55,905 nt of DNA, taken from assembly GCA_005223145.1 (NCBI GenBank), contig NJBL01000006.1, forward strand, positions 1 to 55,905, read 5' to 3'. Positions within the stretch are counted from its first letter, which is position 1. Every line of letters starts with the position of its first letter. Positions 30,855 through 38,397 of the stretch are shown piece after piece. The notes under the pieces are model-generated. The model was given only the letters and a program-made list of their open reading frames with translations. It ran no database searches and was not told where the DNA came from. The DNA comes from a bacterium (candidate division B38) B3_B38 (GTDB taxonomy: Bacteria; Acidobacteriota; B3-B38; Guanabaribacteriales; B3-B38). A program made the translations under genes and the position numbers.

Positions 30855-31004
30855 TCACCTTGTCTCTCTATGAGTAGTATGGGTGCGGCAAAAGCGGCAA
30901 TATTTTCTGAGCTCTAACTTCTCCTTGGTCACCTTTTTGTTCTTGGTGGTGGTATAGTTTCTTCTTTTACACTCCACACATGCCAGGGTAATTACTTCTC
31001 GCAT
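30855..31004 (-). CDS. rpmG: Ribosomal protein bL33, zinc form
   Basis: This 49-residue protein begins [19 protein letters not shown] and has C9, C12, C36 and C39, the zinc-binding form of bL33. It lies between tuf and tRNA-Trp/secE, the conserved location in many bacteria. ATG start; translation was checked by hand to its TGA stop. Confidence 0.96.
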   Translation of the reverse strand: MREVITLACVECKRRNYTTTKNKKVTKEKLELRKYCRFCRTHTTHRETR

Positions 31005-31089
31005 CCTCTAGCCCTCCGCCTGTCCCATCTTCAGAATGGTAACCCCTTCGAGTAGCAGAAAGGCTTCTCTGGTTCAGGGGATAAACAGC

Positions 31090-32292
31090 TCACTTAATGG
31101 CTTCGGTGATGGTACCTGCCCCTACGGTCTTGCCTCCTTCACGGATGGCGAACCTCAGACCCTTCTCCATGGCTATGGGGGTGATCAACTCCACCTGTAA
31201 GTTAACCCTGTCACCGGGCATCACCATCTCCACTCCTTCGGGAAGTACAACTACACCAGTTACATCGGTTGTCCGGAAGTAGAACTGCGGTCGGTATCCA
31301 CTGAAGAAGGGGGTATGCCTCCCCCCCTCCTCCTTGGTCAGGATATAGACCTCCGAATTGAAGGTGGTATGTGGTGTTATGCTCTCTGGCTTGGCCACCA
31401 CCATACCTCTCTCTACCTCTTTGCGCTCGGTCCCCCGGAGCAACAGTCCCACATTGTCTCCGGCTTCACCTTGGTCCAGAATCTTCCGGAACATCTCCAC
31501 CCCAGTTACCACTCTCTTCCTGGTCTCCCGGATGCCCACTATCTCCACCTCATCCCCTACATTCACCAGCCCTCGCTCGATTCTGCCGGTAACCACTGTT
31601 CCTCGACCACTGATGCTAAAGATGTCCTCTATCGGCAGGAGGAAAGGCTTATCCTTTTCCCTCTGAGGTAGGGGCAAATAACTGTCAAGAGCATCCAACA
31701 ACTGCATTACTGATCCGCAATGGGGACATTCCTTCTTCCCGCAGCCACACTGCCCTGCCAATAAAGCCGAGCCCCTCACCACTGGTATCTCATCTCCGGG
31801 GAACTCATACTGGTCCAGTAACTCCCTCACCTCTAATTCCACCAGCTCCAGCAACTCCTTGTCATCTACCAGGTCGACCTTGTTCATGTAGACCACAATC
31901 CTCGGCACGCCCACCTGCCTGGCTAACAGAATGTGCTCGCGGGTCTGGGGCATTGGACCATCAGCTGCACTTAGCACCAAGATCGCCCCGTCCATCTGGG
32001 CCGCTCCGGTAATCATATTCTTGATATAGTCCGCATGTCCGGGACAATCGATATGAGCGTAATGACGCTTTTCGGTCTCATATTCTACATGAGCGATAGC
32101 TATGGTTATCCCCCGGTCCTTCTCCTCTGGGGCGTTATCAATCGACTCGAAGGAGCGATATTCTATCTTGGGGTTCATATGGTGCAAACACTTAGTGATA
32201 GCTGATGTCAACACCGTCTTTCCATGGTCCACATGCCCGATGGTCCCCACATTCAGGTGCGGTTTGGTCCGCACAAATTTTTCTTTCGCCAT
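31090..32292 (-). CDS. tuf: Elongation factor Tu with cysteine-rich insertion
   Basis: EF-Tu delivers aminoacyl-tRNA to the ribosome. I choose the ATG at 32292 (400 aa) because AAAGGAGGG lies just upstream; an in-frame start at 32328 would add 12 unrelated residues. G motifs: GHVDHGKT (19-26), [12 protein letters not shown]. Two departures stand out. The residue after GKT is Val rather than Thr. After SALLAG (175-180) there is [12 protein letters not shown] with C182, C184, C189 and C192, where most EF-Tu have an acidic or charged loop. Domains 2 and 3 are normal. It is preceded by four tRNA genes, as for E. coli tufB. Confidence 0.98.
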   Translation of the reverse strand: MAKEKFVRTKPHLNVGTIGHVDHGKTVLTSAITKCLHHMNPKIEYRSFESIDNAPEEKDRGITIAIAHVEYETEKRHYAHIDCPGHADYIKNMITGAAQMDGAILVLSAADGPMPQTREHILLARQVGVPRIVVYMNKVDLVDDKELLELVELEVRELLDQYEFPGDEIPVVRGSALLAGQCGCGKKECPHCGSVMQLLDALDSYLPLPQREKDKPFLLPIEDIFSISGRGTVVTGRIERGLVNVGDEVEIVGIRETRKRVVTGVEMFRKILDQGEAGDNVGLLLRGTERKEVERGMVVAKPESITPHTTFNSEVYILTKEEGGRHTPFFSGYRPQFYFRTTDVTGVVVLPEGVEMVMPGDRVNLQVELITPIAMEKGLRFAIREGGKTVGAGTITEAIK

Positions 32293-32318
32293 CGAACCCT
32301 CCTTTGATGAAAAAATAT

Positions 32319-32393
32319 TGGAGCCCACGACCGGGATTGAACCGGTGACCCCTTCCTTACCAAGGAAGTGCTCTACCCCTGAGCCACGTGGGC
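32319..32393 (-). tRNA. tRNA-Thr (GGU)
   Basis: Read on the minus strand: acceptor GCCCACG/CGTGGGC, D arm TGGCTCAGGGGTAGAGCA, anticodon loop TTGGTAA (anticodon GGT), T arm GGTTCAATCC, discriminator T, encoded CCA. Last tRNA before tuf. The order Thr-Tyr-Gly-Thr-tuf equals the thrU-tyrU-glyT-thrT-tufB order of E. coli. Confidence 0.95.
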
Positions 32394-32422
32394 TGCAACC
32401 TTTACCCTTTTATATTCAAATC

Positions 32423-32499
32423 TGGAGCGGGAAACGGGATTCGAACCCGCGACCCTCAGCTTGGAAGGCTGATGCTCTAGCCAACTGAGCTACTCCCGC
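32423..32499 (-). tRNA. tRNA-Gly (UCC)
   Basis: Minus strand: acceptor GCGGGAG against TTCCCGC, D arm TAGCTCAGTTGGCTAGAGCA, anticodon loop CTTCCAA (anticodon TCC), T arm GGGTTCGAATCCC, discriminator T and encoded CCA. Third gene of the tRNA cluster. Confidence 0.95.
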
Positions 32500-32507
32500 T
32501 CACCAAA

Positions 32508-32592
32508 TGGTGGGGAGGGCAGGATTCGAACCTGCGAAGGCTGCGCCGTCAGATTTACAGTCTGATCCCTTTGACCGCTCGGGTACCTCCCC
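32508..32592 (-). tRNA. tRNA-Tyr (GUA)
   Basis: Minus strand class II tRNA of 85 nt: acceptor GGGGAGG against CCTCCCC, anticodon loop CTGTAAA (anticodon GTA), long variable arm typical of bacterial tRNA-Tyr, T arm GGTTCGAATCC, discriminator A and encoded CCA. The end positions were set by requiring the CCA next to the acceptor stem. Confidence 0.94.
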
Positions 32593-32625
32593 ACCAGCAT
32601 GATCGGCTAAATACCACCCCTTCTT

Positions 32626-32701
32626 TGGAGCTGGCGAGAGGATTTGAACCCCCGACCCGCTGATTACAAATCAGCTGCTCTACCAACTGAGCTACGCCAG
32701 C
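32626..32701 (-). tRNA. tRNA-Thr (UGU)
   Basis: Minus strand: acceptor GCTGGCG/CGCCAGC, D arm TAGCTCAGTTGGTAGAGCA, anticodon loop TTTGTAA (anticodon TGT), T arm GGTTCAAATCC, discriminator T and encoded CCA. First transcribed gene of the tRNA-tuf unit, 15 bp from the -10 box. Confidence 0.95.
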
Positions 32702-32715
32702 TTACACAAACCCTC

Positions 32716-32744
32716 TTTATAGCATACCTAATTAAATAATGCAA
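32716..32744 (-). promoter_or_regulatory. Promoter of the tRNA-tuf operon
   Basis: Minus strand: -35 TTGCAT (32739-32744), 17-bp spacer ending in TGC (extended -10), -10 TATAAA (32716-32721). The start would fall about 8 bp before tRNA-Thr(UGU). An AT-rich stretch lies upstream and could act as an UP element, as expected for a strong stable-RNA promoter. Confidence 0.7.
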
Positions 32745-32960
32745 CTGCTAATTTTAACTTTTATAGCATCTTATCATATATATATCACGATTTTAATATG
32801 ATTTAATAGTAATTATATTATAAATTAATCTTTTTTGCAATATTTCTTTCAAAATCCTTAAATTTTAATTTAGCAATCCTGCCTACCTTTAGAAATGTGT
32901 GTTCATCATCACCCTCCACAAAATCTTCCCTGTACAAGTAGGCCTTTTACCACTTGAGGC
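32745..32960 (-). other. AT-rich spacer with a doubtful 33-codon frame
   Basis: This stretch between ispF and the tRNA promoter is strongly AT-rich on the promoter side. On the minus strand one frame is open from 32946 to the stop at 32818. From a GTG at 32919, with AGGGA eight bases upstream, it would give 33 residues containing KVGRIAKLKFKDFERNI. I recognise no family; it may be a gene remnant or chance. Confidence 0.2.
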
Positions 32961-33440
32961 TCAATCTGGCTTGCTGACCAAGACAACCGTGTGGGCGGCT
33001 ATTGCCTCGCCTCTTCCCAGAGAACCGAGACCCTCGTTTGTGGTAGCCTTGACGCTTATCCTCCCGGGGTCAATTTTCATAACCCTGGAGAGCTTGGTCT
33101 TCATCTGCTCGATGTAAGGTGCTAACTTCGGGTGCTCAGCGATAATAACTGAGTCTATGTTTACTACGGAATATCCCCCCTCAACTATAATCTCCATTAC
33201 TCTTTCTAACAGAAGGAGACTGGAGATACCCTTATACTGGGGGGAGCTGTCGGGGAAGTGATGACCGATGTCCCCTTTTCCGACGGCGCCTAACAGAGCG
33301 TCGCACAAAGAATGGGTCAGCACATCAGCATCTGAATACCCTTCCAGTCCCTTGGGGAAGGGAATGGTCACCCCACCTAACACCAGGGGACGCCCTTCTC
33401 CCATTGGGTGGAGGTCGTAGCCCATTCCCACCCGATACAT
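32961..33440 (-). CDS. ispF: 2-C-methyl-D-erythritol 2,4-cyclodiphosphate synthase
   Basis: This MEP-pathway enzyme converts CDP-ME-2-phosphate to MEcPP with release of CMP. It has 159 aa, the family length. Zinc ligands D9, H11 (YDLHP) and H43 (DADVLTHS) are present, as are DIGHHFPDSSP and KATTNEGLGSLGRGEAI. It follows ispD by 2 bp, so the two steps are co-transcribed; ispE is not in the window. Confidence 0.97.
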   Translation of the reverse strand: MYRVGMGYDLHPMGEGRPLVLGGVTIPFPKGLEGYSDADVLTHSLCDALLGAVGKGDIGHHFPDSSPQYKGISSLLLLERVMEIIVEGGYSVVNIDSVIIAEHPKLAPYIEQMKTKLSRVMKIDPGRISVKATTNEGLGSLGRGEAIAAHTVVLVSKPD

Positions 33441-33442
33441 CG

Positions 33443-34135
33443 CTAATCCCTCTCCTTGAGAATGAGTTCGGCAAATCTCACATCAGCAGCAGTGGTTATC
33501 TTTATGTTAAGGGGGGAGCCGGGGACCACTGCTACCTGAATCCCTATCCTCTCCACCAGGGAGGAGTCGTCAGTCCCATAGTAGCCATCGGCATAAGCAT
33601 GCTGAAAAGCCTTCCTCATAATGGGGTAGGCGAAAGCCTGAGGGGTCTGCACCTGCCTGAGGGCTGACCTGTTGAGGGTAGCTACCACCACATCCTGGGG
33701 GGAAACTTCCTTGATGGTATCGACCGCCGGGATGGCGGCAATTGCTGCTCCTGTGAGCCGTGCCCTGTCCACCACCCGGTGGATGAGGTCAGCTTCCACC
33801 AAGGCTCTTACCGCATCGTGAACGACGACTATCTCTGTCTCCTCCCCATTAAGAGAGAGAAACCCCTGATGAACTGAATCTTGCCTCCGCTCACCTCCGG
33901 ATACGAAGTGGAGGGGCTTATGGAAACCATAGGCAGCAATTCTTCTGGAAAACTCCTCCACCTTGTCAGCGGGTAACACCACCACCATCTCGTCAACCGC
34001 CGAGGCTTGCTGGAATCTCTCCAAGGTATGGATAATAACGGGTTTCCCCCCTAACTCCATAAATTGCTTATAAGAAGAGGAGCTTATTCGCCTCCCTGAA
34101 CCGGCAGCGGGTATGATTGCCGTTACTAAACCCAC
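33443..34135 (-). CDS. ispD: 2-C-methyl-D-erythritol 4-phosphate cytidylyltransferase
   Basis: IspD joins CTP and MEP to form CDP-ME in isoprenoid precursor synthesis. It has 230 aa. The nucleotide-binding motif is IIPAAGSGRR with KQF around residue 24; VHDAVRALVEADLI and the C-terminal GSPLNIKITTAADVRFAE are typical. The start is GTG, with GGGGGAGAG immediately upstream. Expressed from its own promoter at 34164-34192. Confidence 0.97.
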   Translation of the reverse strand: MGLVTAIIPAAGSGRRISSSSYKQFMELGGKPVIIHTLERFQQASAVDEMVVVLPADKVEEFSRRIAAYGFHKPLHFVSGGERRQDSVHQGFLSLNGEETEIVVVHDAVRALVEADLIHRVVDRARLTGAAIAAIPAVDTIKEVSPQDVVVATLNRSALRQVQTPQAFAYPIMRKAFQHAYADGYYGTDDSSLVERIGIQVAVVPGSPLNIKITTAADVRFAELILKERD

Positions 34136-34163
34136 CTCTCCCCCTAAATGCTGACTTGCAAAT

Positions 34164-34192
34164 ATATTAACAAACTATCGCCAGATTGTCAA
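34164..34192 (-). promoter_or_regulatory. Promoter of ispD-ispF
   Basis: Minus strand: consensus -35 TTGACA (34187-34192), 17-bp spacer, -10 TAATAT (34164-34169). The expected start is about 22 bp before the ispD GTG. It lies directly after the terminator of the upstream operon, which makes an independent unit likely. Confidence 0.75.
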
Positions 34193-34227
34193 TAAAAGCG
34201 GGTGAAGCATTCTGCCGAAAGCAATTT

Positions 34228-34270
34228 AATATAATAAAGGCAGCAGGGAGGAATCCTCTCCCCTGCTGCC
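34228..34270 (-). terminator. Rho-independent terminator of the ECF sigma operon
   Basis: Minus strand: GGCAGCAGGG pairs with CCCTGCTGCC (10 bp, very GC-rich) around an 11-12-nt loop, followed by a T-rich run (TTTATTATATT). It lies 22 bp beyond the Spy-like gene and separates this operon from the ispD promoter. Confidence 0.85.
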
Positions 34271-34291
34271 AGAATTGGAGGCACCTGCAAT

Positions 34292-34870
34292 TTACTGTCT
34301 GAATGGCATCATCGGGCTGTGGGGATTTCTCGTGGGTTTGTGTATCGTCTTCCTCTCTCTCATCATTCGGTAGAGCTCCCGGTCGAAATTCCGGTAGAAG
34401 AGAAGCAGCTTCGCCTGCTGCTGCACCGAGAGTACCTTTTTCAACTCATTCCGCTCGTCCTGGTTTATCTTCTCCATCTTGAGGCGTAGTTCATCTGCCT
34501 TGGCTACGAGTTCACCCAGCTTCTTCTCATCGGGGGTATCCTTATCGAGCTCTGCCTTTATATCCTTCAGCACCCCCACTCTCTCCTCGTTGAGAGCTAA
34601 GCGCTGGTCATCGTAGCGGTTCAGAATGGGAAAGAGCTTTGCACCGGTTTCCTCGTCGAGATTTAAATATTCTGTGAGCTTCCACATTCTCATTAACCGC
34701 AGCCTTTCGTGAACCCGCTTCACTTCATGAACCCTCTTCACTTTTTGAACTTTCTTAATCTCCTGTTGCCGGAGGGGCCTCTGGTTGTCCATAGCTATAG
34801 CCGCATAGCTTACGGAGAGAGCCAACAAGCTCACTACTATTAAAATCAAGATTCTGGAAGGTTTCATCAT
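34292..34870 (-). CDS. Periplasmic Spy/CpxP/CnrX-like helical protein
   Basis: This 192-residue protein has an N-terminal hydrophobic signal (about 6-26) and then a long charged all-helical region. Segments such as LNLDEETGAKLFPILNRYDDQRLALNEER and KKVLSVQQQAKLLLFYRNFDREL resemble the LTxxQ-type Spy/CpxP/ZraP/CnrX superfamily of periplasmic chaperones and metal sensors. It is the third gene of an operon with an ECF sigma and a zinc-finger anti-sigma. In CnrYXH systems a protein of this fold senses metal and controls the anti-sigma; a similar role is inferred here, not shown. Several His and Met are clustered at the C-terminus (HKPTRNPHSPMM). Confidence 0.65.
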   Translation of the reverse strand: MMKPSRILILIVVSLLALSVSYAAIAMDNQRPLRQQEIKKVQKVKRVHEVKRVHERLRLMRMWKLTEYLNLDEETGAKLFPILNRYDDQRLALNEERVGVLKDIKAELDKDTPDEKKLGELVAKADELRLKMEKINQDERNELKKVLSVQQQAKLLLFYRNFDRELYRMMRERKTIHKPTRNPHSPMMPFRQ

Positions 34871-34886
34871 TCTATTCCTCCTTTAA

Positions 34887-35642
34887 TTAAATGCTTACAA
34901 ACTCGTCAATTGGTTTCAAAAAGAGTCGGGCGCCTCCCCCTTCTTTCTGTGGCGAAGGGTTGGAAGACCCTTTATCGGATAATTGCTGGATAATCTCTTC
35001 AATCTCTTCTGGCGAAAAGTCAGAAAGGTCGTAGTAAAAATAGCCGCTGTTCAGGTAACCGCTGGGAAGGATGGGAACTTCCGAGAGGATAAGGTCGGGT
35101 TCAACTTCAACCTTCAGCTCATCGGAGAAACTGGATATCTCCTCGGGAGAGAGACTATCCAGCAGGGCTATTAGCTCCATATCGACTTCCATCTCAGGAG
35201 AGATAAGCTCCCAGGCTTGCTCGACTTCATCAAGGGTGAGGTCAGACAGGTCGACTGTAACCCTCTGGGAGTAAGAGAACCAGAATAGAATTCCCCCGAT
35301 TACCAGCCCCACAATGACCACCAGGGAGGTGTATGCCAGCAGTGGTCGGCGGAATAGAGAGAGGATTCTCCATCCCCCTCTGTTCCAGAGGGAGAGAGAG
35401 GGTTCAATCCCCTCAGCTCTGATTCTCTGGCGAACAAGCCCGAGGACTTCAGTTCCAAGGGGCTCAGCTACCTGGGGCAGAGGCAAGCCTTTGACCGTAT
35501 AGTAGAGCTCCTGGAGGGCATCGTACTCTCCCTGACAAGTAGGGCAGCTCTCCAGATGCACTTTAAGGCGCTGCTGGAGCAAAGGGGAGAGCCCCTCTTC
35601 TACCATCTCCAGCATATATTTTCTCGCCTTAGCACAGCGCAT
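34887..35642 (-). CDS. Membrane anti-sigma factor with zinc-finger domain
   Basis: The first 40 residues form an anti-sigma zinc-binding domain: C3, then H29-x3-C33-x2-C36 (VHLESCPTC). One membrane helix follows at about 102-124. The remaining 125 residues are extracytoplasmic, very acidic (SDLTLDEVEQ, LSPEEISSF, FSPEEIEEI) and end in a Gly/Pro/Ser segment. It should hold the ECF sigma factor encoded 15 bp upstream at the membrane. The repeated SPEE segments are unusual for the family and may be the sensing surface for the Spy-like partner. Confidence 0.8.
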   Translation of the reverse strand: MRCAKARKYMLEMVEEGLSPLLQQRLKVHLESCPTCQGEYDALQELYYTVKGLPLPQVAEPLGTEVLGLVRQRIRAEGIEPSLSLWNRGGWRILSLFRRPLLAYTSLVVIVGLVIGGILFWFSYSQRVTVDLSDLTLDEVEQAWELISPEMEVDMELIALLDSLSPEEISSFSDELKVEVEPDLILSEVPILPSGYLNSGYFYYDLSDFSPEEIEEIIQQLSDKGSSNPSPQKEGGGARLFLKPIDEFVSI

Positions 35643-35657
35643 GGCAAACCCCCTATT

Positions 35658-36233
35658 TTAATGGGCGGAATTTAGCTTCGTCCATTTTTTTCTTAGGTTA
35701 TTAATAGCATGATAATAATTGACCTTTGCCAATCCAGTGGTTCCCCCCATGATCCTGGCTATCTCCTTGTAGGGGAGCTCTTCATATATCCGTAAGATTA
35801 GGGTCAATCTCTGTCTTTCGGGCAGCAGGGAGACCGTTTCTCTTAGCATCTGGCTTCTCTCTTTGGCTATCATCTCTTCCAATTTACCCTCCGCTTGCCT
35901 TTCGGCTTCCCGTAGAGGAGGGAGTCGCTCTTTTTTTACCTTTTCTCTCAGGTAGTTCTTGGTCAGGTTTATGGCAATCCGATAAAGCCAGGTCTTGAAG
36001 CTCGACCTCCCCCGGAAGCTATGGAGACTTCGGTAAACCTTGACAAAAGTGCTCTGGGCAATATCGGCTGCTTCGTCGCTGTCACCAATTATTCTTAAAA
36101 TCAAGTAATAGATCCGCGACTGATAACTAAGAACCAGCTCATCAAATGCGCTCTGGTCCCCTCGTTTGAACCGTTCCACTAACTGGAGGTCATCATCCAC
36201 CACATTCTCTTTTTTCATCTTTATAGACACCAT
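35658..36233 (-). CDS. ECF-type RNA polymerase sigma factor
   Basis: This 191-residue protein has the two domains of group 4 sigma factors. Region 2 has FDELVLSYQSRIYYL and ADIAQSTFVKVYRSLHSFRG with SFKTWLYRIAINLTKNYLR; region 4 has LPERQRLTLILRIYEELPYKEIA. It is first in an operon with its anti-sigma and a periplasmic protein. ECF factors usually activate their own operon; no clear bipartite autoregulatory promoter was recognised. Starts at 36233 or at the ATG five codons later. Confidence 0.92.
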   Translation of the reverse strand: MVSIKMKKENVVDDDLQLVERFKRGDQSAFDELVLSYQSRIYYLILRIIGDSDEAADIAQSTFVKVYRSLHSFRGRSSFKTWLYRIAINLTKNYLREKVKKERLPPLREAERQAEGKLEEMIAKERSQMLRETVSLLPERQRLTLILRIYEELPYKEIARIMGGTTGLAKVNYYHAINNLRKKWTKLNSAH

Positions 36234-36409
36234 TTATGGAGCAAAGGTTAAAAGTTACCTGCTAATATTTTAATCTATATTTAAGGCAAACTAAATCCTC
36301 TTTACAAGAGATAATATACCTTGGATACTATTTCTGTCTTGAAAGAAAAAAGGTGAATCCCCTACCCTTCTCTTATAGTAGGTGGGCTAAAAAAGATATA
36401 TATAGTGGC

Positions 36410-36529
36410 TCACCCCCGGAGTTTTTTCATTGACTCTCGCATTCTTTTTGGCCTGAGCAGCTCAGCCTTGCATCCGAAGCCCAGAATCAACCGGTTGATT
36501 TCTTCAATACCCTTATTATTTTCCCCCAT
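36410..36529 (-). CDS. 39-codon frame resembling the end of a WYL regulator
   Basis: An ATG at 36529, inside the last codons of cstA and in another frame, opens 39 codons to a TGA at 36412-36410. The product reads NRLILGFGCKAELLRPKRM near the middle and ends MKKLRG. It resembles the last part (WCX extension) of WYL-domain regulators, whose pattern is roughly W-I-L-S-F-G-x-x-A-E-V-L-x-P-x-x-L-R. No ribosome-binding site is seen; coupling to cstA by the 14-nt overlap is possible. It could be a real small gene or a remnant. Confidence 0.45.
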   Translation of the reverse strand: MGENNKGIEEINRLILGFGCKAELLRPKRMRESMKKLRG

Positions 36530-38231
36530 TATAAGAAGCAGCTCTCTCCTCCTTAGCTATTTCCTTTTTCTTTTTAAACATCTTTAGAGAGACAAGGACA
36601 GCCTCGACCAACAACCATCCCGCCAGTATCAAGATTATTGAACCTACTACCAGAGGAGGGAATTCCTTCGCCTCCCAGAAATCCCGCAATTTTATGACCA
36701 TTGCCGTAATGGAGACCACCAACATAAAGAACATAGGAAGGAGGGTGTAATAGGTCGGTCTCTTGCTTTTATAGAGAAAGATGCTCACCGCCAGCAGAGC
36801 CAATCCCCCCAGGAGCTGATTGGTGGTGCCGAAGAGCTGCCAGAGTACCAGACCGGCTGGCTTCCCTCCGATCTTCATCAGAGCAAAGTAGCCGATCGCA
36901 GCCACCGCCACCAAGGCCGAGAAATACCTGTTTTGCAATGGCTTCAAACGAAAACTCCGTCCAAGCTCCTCAATGTTATACCTCAGCAGGCGGGTGGCAG
37001 AATCGAGGGTGGTCATACCAAAGGAGACGATGATCACCGAGATAAGCACTACCGCATAGTGCTCTGAGAACCCAATTGTGGGGAAGAATCTTCCCGCCCC
37101 GGTGACAAAAGCCCTGAGCATAGAGCTCAAACTCCCGGCAGCTTCCCAGCTGCTGTAGTGCTGATGCCAGAGGCTAAGGTTGGCAACTCCCGCCGTGCAG
37201 GCAATGATGACCAGAACCGCTAAAAATCCCTCGGTCAGCATCCCCCCATAGCCAATGAATCTGGCATCTCGCTCGTTGTTGAGCTGTTTGGCGGTGGTTC
37301 CCGAAGATACCAGGCTATGGAAGCCGGAAATTGCCCCGCAGGCGATGATGATAAAAATGAAGGGGAAGAGCCCCGGCAAGTCTGCTACTCTCTGATTAAC
37401 AGGGGGGGCGACCATAGGTGGGTGATAGATGAACAACCCGATGTATAACCCCACCATACCCAGATAGAGCAGATAAGAGTTGAGATAATCCCTCGGCTGC
37501 AGCAAAAGCCACACCGGAAGCACCGAGGCAACAAAAGCATATCCCAGCAGGATAACTACCCACAGGTTATGGGGTATTATGGGGAAGGGACGCTCAATCC
37601 CCACCCATAGGGCAAGGAACATCAGCGCCAGCCCTATTATTGACGACCACATAAGGCTCGCCTTTTTCCGATAGACCAGATAGCCAATGAAAACCGCAAT
37701 CAGCATCAAAGAGACCACTGGTATAACAGCCTCGGGATACATTCGCTCGCCGCCTCCGCCCCGGGTAAAAAGGGTGGCTATTATGGTAGCGAAAGCTCCC
37801 ATTGCCAGAGCCAGCAAGAAGAAAATGACAATCATAAAAAGAAGCCTGCCCCGACTTCCTATCAACTCCTCAGCAATATCCCCGATCGACCTCCCCTTTC
37901 GCTTTATGGAAACATACATGGTGGAGAAGTCGTGAACTGCTCCCAGAAAGATGGAACCAAAAACAACCCACAGAATCGCCGGAAGCCAGCCCCAGATAAC
38001 CGCGATAGCCGGTCCCAGAATGGGACCCAGCCCGGCTATGGAGGCGAAATGATGCCCGAAAAGCACAACCTTACGGCTGGGGACATAATCTACACCATCC
38101 CTCATTGTATGGGCTGGGGTGGGACAGCTCTTATCCAGGCACAGAATCTTCTCGCTCAGAAAACGGGCATACAGCCAATAGGAAATAAGGAAGGCAACAA
38201 TACAGATGGTAGCCAAAAGCAAAGCGTTCAT
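36516..38231 (-). CDS. cstA: CstA-family peptide/pyruvate transporter
   Basis: This is a polytopic inner-membrane protein of 571 aa with about 14-16 hydrophobic segments. CstA signatures: GVDYVPSRKVVLFGHHFASIAG near the start, GPAIAVIWGWLPAILWVVFGS, GAVHDFSTMYVS and FHSLVSSGTTAKQL. The family imports peptides or pyruvate under carbon limitation; E. coli CstA is about 700 aa, so this is the shorter branch without the C-terminal extension. GAGGTGAGCT precedes the ATG. Substrate cannot be told from sequence. Confidence 0.93.
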   Translation of the reverse strand: MNALLLATICIVAFLISYWLYARFLSEKILCLDKSCPTPAHTMRDGVDYVPSRKVVLFGHHFASIAGLGPILGPAIAVIWGWLPAILWVVFGSIFLGAVHDFSTMYVSIKRKGRSIGDIAEELIGSRGRLLFMIVIFFLLALAMGAFATIIATLFTRGGGGERMYPEAVIPVVSLMLIAVFIGYLVYRKKASLMWSSIIGLALMFLALWVGIERPFPIIPHNLWVVILLGYAFVASVLPVWLLLQPRDYLNSYLLYLGMVGLYIGLFIYHPPMVAPPVNQRVADLPGLFPFIFIIIACGAISGFHSLVSSGTTAKQLNNERDARFIGYGGMLTEGFLAVLVIIACTAGVANLSLWHQHYSSWEAAGSLSSMLRAFVTGAGRFFPTIGFSEHYAVVLISVIIVSFGMTTLDSATRLLRYNIEELGRSFRLKPLQNRYFSALVAVAAIGYFALMKIGGKPAGLVLWQLFGTTNQLLGGLALLAVSIFLYKSKRPTYYTLLPMFFMLVVSITAMVIKLRDFWEAKEFPPLVVGSIILILAGWLLVEAVLVSLKMFKKKKEIAKEERAASYNGGK

Positions 38232-38372
38232 AGCTCACCTCAACTTAGAGTATAATAGAAATATCAGAAAAGTTATCCCATTTCAAGCAAAATTATTTTA
38301 TAATATAAGGGTCTTAGGCACAAGGTGATGGATGCCATGGTAAAAGAAAGTTAATTGTATACCATATAAGCC

Positions 38373-38378
38373 TATAAT
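38373..38378 (+). promoter_or_regulatory. Probable -10 box of the yjbQ promoter
   Basis: A consensus TATAAT lies 20 bp upstream of the yjbQ ATG. No good -35 is found at 16-18 bp (GTTAAT at 17). The upstream string TTAATTGTAT (38351-38360) also occurs ahead of the NUDIX gene at 41379-41388. Confidence 0.45.
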
Positions 38379-38397
38379 AAATAAAGGAGGAACACCA

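Noticed and set aside
36361-36420. Possible terminator after cstA
   Set aside because: GGTGAGC and GCCCACC pair with a mismatch and a long loop, and the T run lies inside the loop, not after the stem.
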